DNA of 64,000 bases from Lepus europaeus (Eukaryota; Chordata; Mammalia; Lagomorpha; Leporidae). The stretch spans positions 145,073,701 to 145,137,700 of the forward strand of contig NC_084827.1 in the NCBI RefSeq assembly GCF_033115175.1, written 5' to 3'. This document shows positions 59,185 through 64,000 of the stretch, piece by piece. The first letter of the stretch is position 1, and every line of letters starts with the position of its first letter. A program made the translations under genes and the position numbers. A model generated the notes under the pieces. The model searched no databases. It was not told where the DNA came from and worked only from the letters and a program-made list of their open reading frames with translations.

Positions 59185-59999
59185 AGGGATCACTAAAGAT
59201 GGCGGAATAGGAAGGGAGCACACTGATAGTCTGGGAAGAGACAGTTTAATAAAAGTGGAGATATTGCAAGTTCAAGGAAGAGTTGGGGAAGAGGAAACTC
59301 TTCCGGAACTAGTGATTCACGGTGGACCTGAGTGGAGGGCATGGGAGCCCATGGCTCGGGACACCAGCGGCGGAATCTACACACCAGTGCTGGAATGCCA
59401 GGTGAGCTGAACCTCAATAGCCTGAGACAACTGGCAGGAAAACGGAAGGGGGAGCCTAGAGGGAACAAGGCTTGAAGCCCCGTGGGGGAAAGTTCACCAG
59501 GCTAACTAGAGGAGAGAGGGAAAAAAAAAGGGACCTGTACGGACAGGAGTTTCTCTCTCTCCGCTCACCTCTCAAAGGTGAGCAAAACAAAGAGCAGACG
59601 CCATTTTGGACATATGTAAAAGCTGCGCGACCTCAGGTCTGCACCCGCCCTCAGCCAAACAGAAAAACCTGACTCTGGGGAGGGGTGTGTGTGTGAAATA
59701 ACAGATTAGGACCTAGTGAATGTGTGGAGCTAATGAACTGAGCCTGTGAAAAAAGAAACGGTGGGTGAGAGAACTCACGGAGTTCACATGAGTACTCTCC
59801 AGAGATGCTAAAATTTGGTAACCTTGGCAACCTAGTGGGAGACTGCAGGAGAATTTGAGCCCACACTGAGGGCAGCATAGATTTCCTGTGTGGTCCTTGG
59901 GAAAGAGCAGGCGAATGTTATACCCACAGGAGCCAGAGATCGGAAGCATGACTGCCTTCAATACCACTCAGCTGTGCGGAATTACTTCCCTTCTGAATC

Positions 60000-60038
<39 letters not shown>

Positions 60039-60790
60039 ATTCACCACGCCTAACCTGGGAGTGTCACCTTTGGCACACCCTTAACCCTGAGGAACCAAAA
60101 AGAGCTCTCAGGCCACACCCATCTCAAGCCTCTAAGGCTCCATCAAAAGCAGACAGTCCACTTAATACAGTTATAGTATAACAATAAAAAACACCACAGC
60201 GAGGGAAGAAGAATCCAAAGAATATCTCCACAATGCCAAGCAACAAATGCAGAAACTGAGGAAACAAGAACAAGGAAGACATTATGACGCCCCCAAATGA
60301 ACAAGACACACCAAGCCAAGATTATGAAGATGATGAGATGGAAGAAATGCAAGATACGGATTTCAAAAAATTTATAAGATCATTTAGAAGTTTTCAAAAA
60401 ATGCTTGAGCTACGGAAATCCTTACTGGACAGGGTGGAAAATCTCATTCATGAAAATGAAATCTTAAGGAGGAATCAAAATGAAATGCAGAAACTAGTAG
60501 AACAGGAAAGTGTGATAGTGAAGAGAAATCAAAATGAAATGAAGAACTCAATAGATCAAATGACAAACACATTAGAGAGCCTTAAAAACAGAGTCAGTGA
60601 AACAGAAGAGAGAATATCGGACTTAGAAGACAGAGCACAGGAAAGTATACAAACCAAAAAAGAAGAGGAAATTAGAAATCTAAAAAATATTGTTGGGAAT
60701 CTACAGGATACTATTAAAAACCCCAACATTCAGGTTCTAGGAGTTCCTGAAGGCATGGAGAGAGAAAAATTATAGTTGAAACAGGAAAAA
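59185..60790 (+). mobile_element. L1 element: 5'UTR and ORF1 part, 3' end missing
   Basis: Begins with an L1-style 5' end (AAAGATGGCGGAATAGGAAG). A 5'UTR of about 1.1 kb with (GA)n at 60,003 follows. An open ORF1 N-terminal part (60,284-60,775, 163 codons) has an acidic start, a long coiled coil (RVSETEERISDLEDRAQES) and the start of the RNA-binding domain (IQVLGVPEGME). It stops at TAG 60,773 and then turns to A-rich non-L1 sequence. ORF2 is absent. Confidence 0.82.
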
Positions 60791-61004
60791 AAAATTGGAT
60801 AACAAAAAACCCAGGAACAACCTTTGCCTCATTCTGGTGGCCTCATGCAAGCCCACCTGCTCTGCAAAGACTCACACGTCACTCGACTCCACCCCTGACC
60901 CCCACTCCACTTGGCACTGTCCAAGGTCCCAGGGAAGTGCAATCCCGCAGAGCCCACAGGAGCCGTAGAGCCTAGCACACAGAGCTTCATGCCGGAAGCC
61001 TTAC

Positions 61005-61066
61005 CTGTTCTTGTTCTCGAAGTTCTGTTTCATCTCAGCACAGCGGCGTTCCATTTCATCGGCAAG
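61005..61066 (-). CDS. FLACC1: FLACC1 exon 2 in window
   Basis: Codes LADEMERRCAEMKQNFENKN and the first two bases of Arg. Acceptor CTTTCCAG, donor ACAG/GTAAGG. Coiled-coil segment. Confidence 0.92.
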
Positions 61067-62247
61067 CTGGAAAGGAGGCCAGCATTAACGACAGAGGATT
61101 GAGGACTTCAGCCTCACTCTGGGTTTGCGTCTTCTGAGAAACCTCCCCATCCCCATGCTTCTCCTGCTGCGCCTGCAGTGCCAGTGGGCGTGTGACTACT
61201 GACGTCATGGAAGGATTCTTGCCTTGCTCTGTGCCATTTGGTACTGCATCAGTTTGTAATGTTGGTGCACGAACGTCATCTCTGTCGCTGTTTTCTGTTC
61301 TTGTCTGCTAGATTCTCATCTCTTTACAAGATCATGGCCTTTGGATTCTTTGATATATAATTAAATGGGGCATTAGAAGAGCCAAGGAGGACTAAGACTC
61401 AGGTCCTTCCTTTAAAGAAGCTTAAAACCCAGTATTAATCAGTCCTTGTTGGCAGCACAGTTGGGTTTTAGAAGATAGCATTTGCTCACCTGCAGCCAAT
61501 CCTCCATTCTAGCACGTCAGGTCCTCTGACCTGTGTCTCAGCAGAAATGAGTGTCCACTGTCAGCTGAGGACCCACTGTTGGCTAAGACGAGGGTTCTGG
61601 GCTTGTTTTGGTCCCTCTTTGACCACTAGGGGAGGGGGCTTCAGGCACTACCTGGCATAGCTGCTGACCAGCATGGAGGCAGTAGCCAGTTCTCCCTTCC
61701 ACACGGTGACACAACACATGCAGGGTGTTCACAAGTGGGAACACCTCCAAGACCACAATCCCTTCATGGACACCATGTCTAACCATGTCTTTAGCAAGGC
61801 CCAGGCTCCTGAGTCAAAATGTGCATTTTTGCCCAATGACTCACTGTGGAGCTGAGTGAGCCTATGCAAATGATCTAACTGCTCTGAGCCTCAATTTCCT
61901 TTCCACAGAAGGAAACTGTAAGTCCATCAGTATTTTCAGAAAAATTTCAGAAAAAAAGCAATGCATCAGGAGTTGGGGGGGGGGGTGTCTTGACCCGAGT
62001 CCCCGCAGGTTTCACACAGGTCTGGGATATCAGAGGGTCAGAGGCTGCCGGCTGAGAAGTGGAACCTCACACACCAGGGAGGCTGAGCCCAGCCCTGGTC
62101 CCTGTCAGTCCAGCCCAGGACACCAGGACACCAGGACACCAGGACACCTACTTGAGTTGGGGAAGAAGCTCCCATGGCGAAACATGGCAAAATGTAAAGT
62201 ATTGCTTTTGTACCCGAGGAAACACAAGCAGTGTGAAATGACAGCAG
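61067..62247 (-). other. FLACC1 intron segment
   Basis: MIR-like text at 61,800-61,930 (TGATCTAACTGCTCTGAGCC), a G-run at 61,974-61,985 and an 8-bp tandem repeat AGGACACC x4 at 62,117-62,148. No exon. Confidence 0.5.
62117..62148. repeat. 8-bp tandem repeat
   Basis: Four perfect copies of AGGACACC. Confidence 0.9.
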
Positions 62248-62504
62248 GGGCCGATGCTGTGGCACAGTGGGTTAACACCCTGGCCTGAAGCATGAGCATC
62301 TCATATGGGCGCTGGTTCGAAAGCTGGCTGCTCCATTTCTGACCCAGCTCTCTGCTGTGGCCTGGGAAAGCAGTAGAGGATGGTCCAAATCCTTGGGCCC
62401 CTGCACCAGTGTGGAGGACCCAGAAAAAGTTCCTGGCTCCTGGCTTTGGATCAGCCCAGCTTCGGCTGTTGCGGCCAGTTTGGGAGTGAACCAGCAGATG
62501 GAAG

Positions 62505-62542
<38 letters not shown>

Positions 62543-62594
62543 CTCCTCTCTCTGTGTAACTCTGACTTTCAAATAAATAAGAATTTTTTTTTAA
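62248..62594 (+). mobile_element. C-SINE
   Basis: GGGGCCGATGCTGTGGCACA head, (CT)n at 62,505; flanks GAAATGACAGCAG and GGAATGACATCAG are a mutated target duplication. Confidence 0.92.
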
Positions 62595-63063
62595 AGGAAT
62601 GACATCAGCAGATTCTGATGTACGTGCCTTGATGGTTTTAACAGGAGCAGAGGGTGGGTAGTGGAGGTTTCCAGGAATCTTTGGAGCAATGTTGGAAGCA
62701 AGCCTGTGCCCATGCCATTAGCAGGAGCCTCACAACCCCTGAAGCTTAACTCCCCACAAAAGCCAGATGAGGAGTACTGGTGCCCCCTCATGTGGAGGGG
62801 ACAGTGTCACTGCACACACAGGAGGCAGCCAGAGAACTCCTGGAAACGAATGAGTTAGGCTTAGAGCAGGGACTTGAGTTCTTGCAGTTATAGATTAGAA
62901 CAGAGTCAGAGGTATGTTACTGAGCGACACGGTCCTGCCTTCTGGGTCCTGTATCCTGAAAGAGGTGGCTCACATAGTAAAGTGCTTGCCTGGTGCATAG
63001 GTAATCTGAAAATATTAGTCTTGCTCTACCCATAGAGATGTGGGGAAATGCAAGATCACTCAC

Positions 63064-63157
63064 CAATTTCTGGGCAGACTGGTGGTCTCTGTTCATTTGC
63101 TCTATGACTGCCGTCAGCTCTGAGATCTGCTCTTCTAGGTCATGAATGACATTGGTC
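63064..63157 (-). CDS. FLACC1: FLACC1 exon (most 5' in window)
   Basis: Codes TNVIHDLEEQISEL followed by TAVIEQMNRDHQSAQKL. Acceptor TTGTCCCACAG, donor TTG/GTGAGT. It matches the human stretch TAVIEQMNRDHQSAQKL exactly as remembered. The open frame starts mid-codon, so at least one upstream exon lies outside the window. Confidence 0.92.
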
Positions 63158-64000
63158 CTGTGGGACAAGTCATTCTATTATCCCATCCGCAGGGCTTCTA
63201 GGTGCAGCCCCTAGGTGTAACTGACTCTGGCCTGGTGAGAGCCAGGGCAAGTTCTACACCTGCTGCATCATTATAGAGTTGGGGTAGAGGATTTGAAGGG
63301 TGGTCTTGGAGAAAGGCATTTCACAGCCATGTGGTGAACCTCAGGTCTTGCCTTTTGGGTGGGTAAGCCAGCTGGAAGTGAACAGGGTGGTATGGGACCC
63401 TGTTGAGCAGAAGGGAAATAGGAATGCACCAGAAAGGATTTGACCTTGATTTGGAAACCATAGCTGACATGGACAAAAGGGAAAGTGCAGAGGATTAGGA
63501 GACGAGAAGATGGGGGAATAGGACTGGTGCTGACACTGAATCCCACACAAGGAAATGGGCCAAGGGAAAGAGGGCACTTGAGAGAGTGGCTTTCAGAATA
63601 GATAGATTTCTGTGTTTCCAGGCTTGGGGCTGCCATGACAGCCATAGGATATTTCACTGTATCTGGCTGGACCGGGGTAGACTGGGTAGCAGAGTGTGAT
63701 GTGCAGCAGAGCCGAGAGGAGGCCTTCAACTGAAGAGGCTCTGGGCCCTTTGCCCACCATCCTCCACGTCTAACTGGGCACAGAGAGAACGTGAGCTGAG
63801 AAAACAAGAGAGGACATGAAAGGGGAGGAGGGGTTGCGACAGCTGCCTAATGGGAAATCTCTGTCTTTCAAACATAACCCTCAATGCAAGAGATGCTCAC
63901 AGCTATACCGGGGAGCAAAACAAACAAGGGCTACTGTGTTTTATCACGCCACAGCTGATGACAGGGTTCTGCTGAGGCCAAGAGGTAGCTGTCAGTGCCA
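63158..64000 (-). other. FLACC1 intron, to window end
   Basis: No further FLACC1 exon seen. The - strand frame of 178 codons at 63,271-63,807 has no recognisable domain and looks like chance. Confidence 0.5.

Larger units (their letters stand above)
38423..63157 (-). other. FLACC1: FLACC1 (ALS2CR12) gene, 3' two thirds
   Basis: Flagellum-associated coiled-coil protein, mainly a testis/sperm component of the fibrous-sheath region. Ten - strand exons lie at 63,064-63,157; 61,005-61,066; 53,379-53,476; 52,266-52,318; 50,927-51,026; 49,407-49,510; 45,263-45,325; 39,560-39,649; 39,384-39,493; 38,423-38,540. All have GT/AG borders and join in one frame, giving 296 residues plus a stop. The product is rich in Glu, Lys, Gln and Leu with heptad-like spacing, so it is largely coiled coil. 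Human FLACC1 is about 445 residues, so the N-terminal third lies beyond 64,000. It is convergent with CASP8, matching the human gene order. Confidence 0.9.

Noticed and set aside
60284..60775. 163-codon coiled-coil frame as a host gene or FLACC1 exon
   Set aside because: It is L1 ORF1 (coiled coil followed by the VPEG start of the RNA-binding domain), on the opposite strand to FLACC1 and preceded by an L1 5'UTR.
63271..63807. 178-codon - strand frame
   Set aside because: No domain, no compatible FLACC1 splice borders, and composition like the surrounding intron.

Overview
This is a stretch of mammalian nuclear genome, almost certainly from a lagomorph (rabbit or hare). Two spliced genes can be read exon by exon. 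The DNA between them is filled with copies of the lagomorph tRNA-derived C-SINE: on the + strand these start GGCCGGCGCCGTGGCTCA and end in a (CT)n tract plus poly(A). More than 35 copies are recognisable, many with target-site duplications. No bacterial, viral or CRISPR-type system is present.

Layout: (1) 1-3,700 is upstream DNA with SINEs and an old MIR and no convincing exon. (2) 3,700-37,565 holds CASP8 (caspase-8) on the + strand. A probable non-coding leader exon lies near 3.7-4.14 kb. Eight coding exons follow between 20,756 and 37,061, and a 3'UTR ends after AATAAA at 37,540. The spliced CDS is 1,437 nt (478 residues) and stays in frame at every junction. The long first intron contains a broken, sense-oriented processed pseudogene of MINDY2 (about 14,040-15,580), with later SINE insertions around it. 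(3) 38,423-63,157 holds ten exons of FLACC1 (ALS2CR12) on the - strand. They encode the C-terminal 296 residues of this coiled-coil sperm-flagellum protein; the 5' exons lie beyond the window. CASP8 and FLACC1 are convergent, as in the human 2q33 cluster CFLAR-CASP10-CASP8-FLACC1-TRAK2. FLACC1 introns contain several L1 fragments, including a large antisense-placed ORF2/3'UTR piece (54.5-58.4 kb) and an L1 5'UTR plus ORF1 piece (59.2-60.8 kb).

The most interesting observation is in CASP8. The enzyme looks catalytically intact (His317, Cys360, and the Asp374 and Asp385 linker sites). However, two of the three aspartates used in human caspase-8 for separation of the DED prodomain from the large subunit are replaced (216 is Ala, 223 is Glu). 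The second DED also has Phe at 123 where human has Leu. The leader exon that carries the extra N-terminus of the long human isoform has no usable reading frame here. Other points of note are a family of palindromic mariner-like MITEs, some dimeric and some split by SINEs, a 21-bp minisatellite, and a SINE that ends about 20 nt before the first coding exon of CASP8.

Human residue numbers and human protein comparisons are from memory of the families; no search was run.
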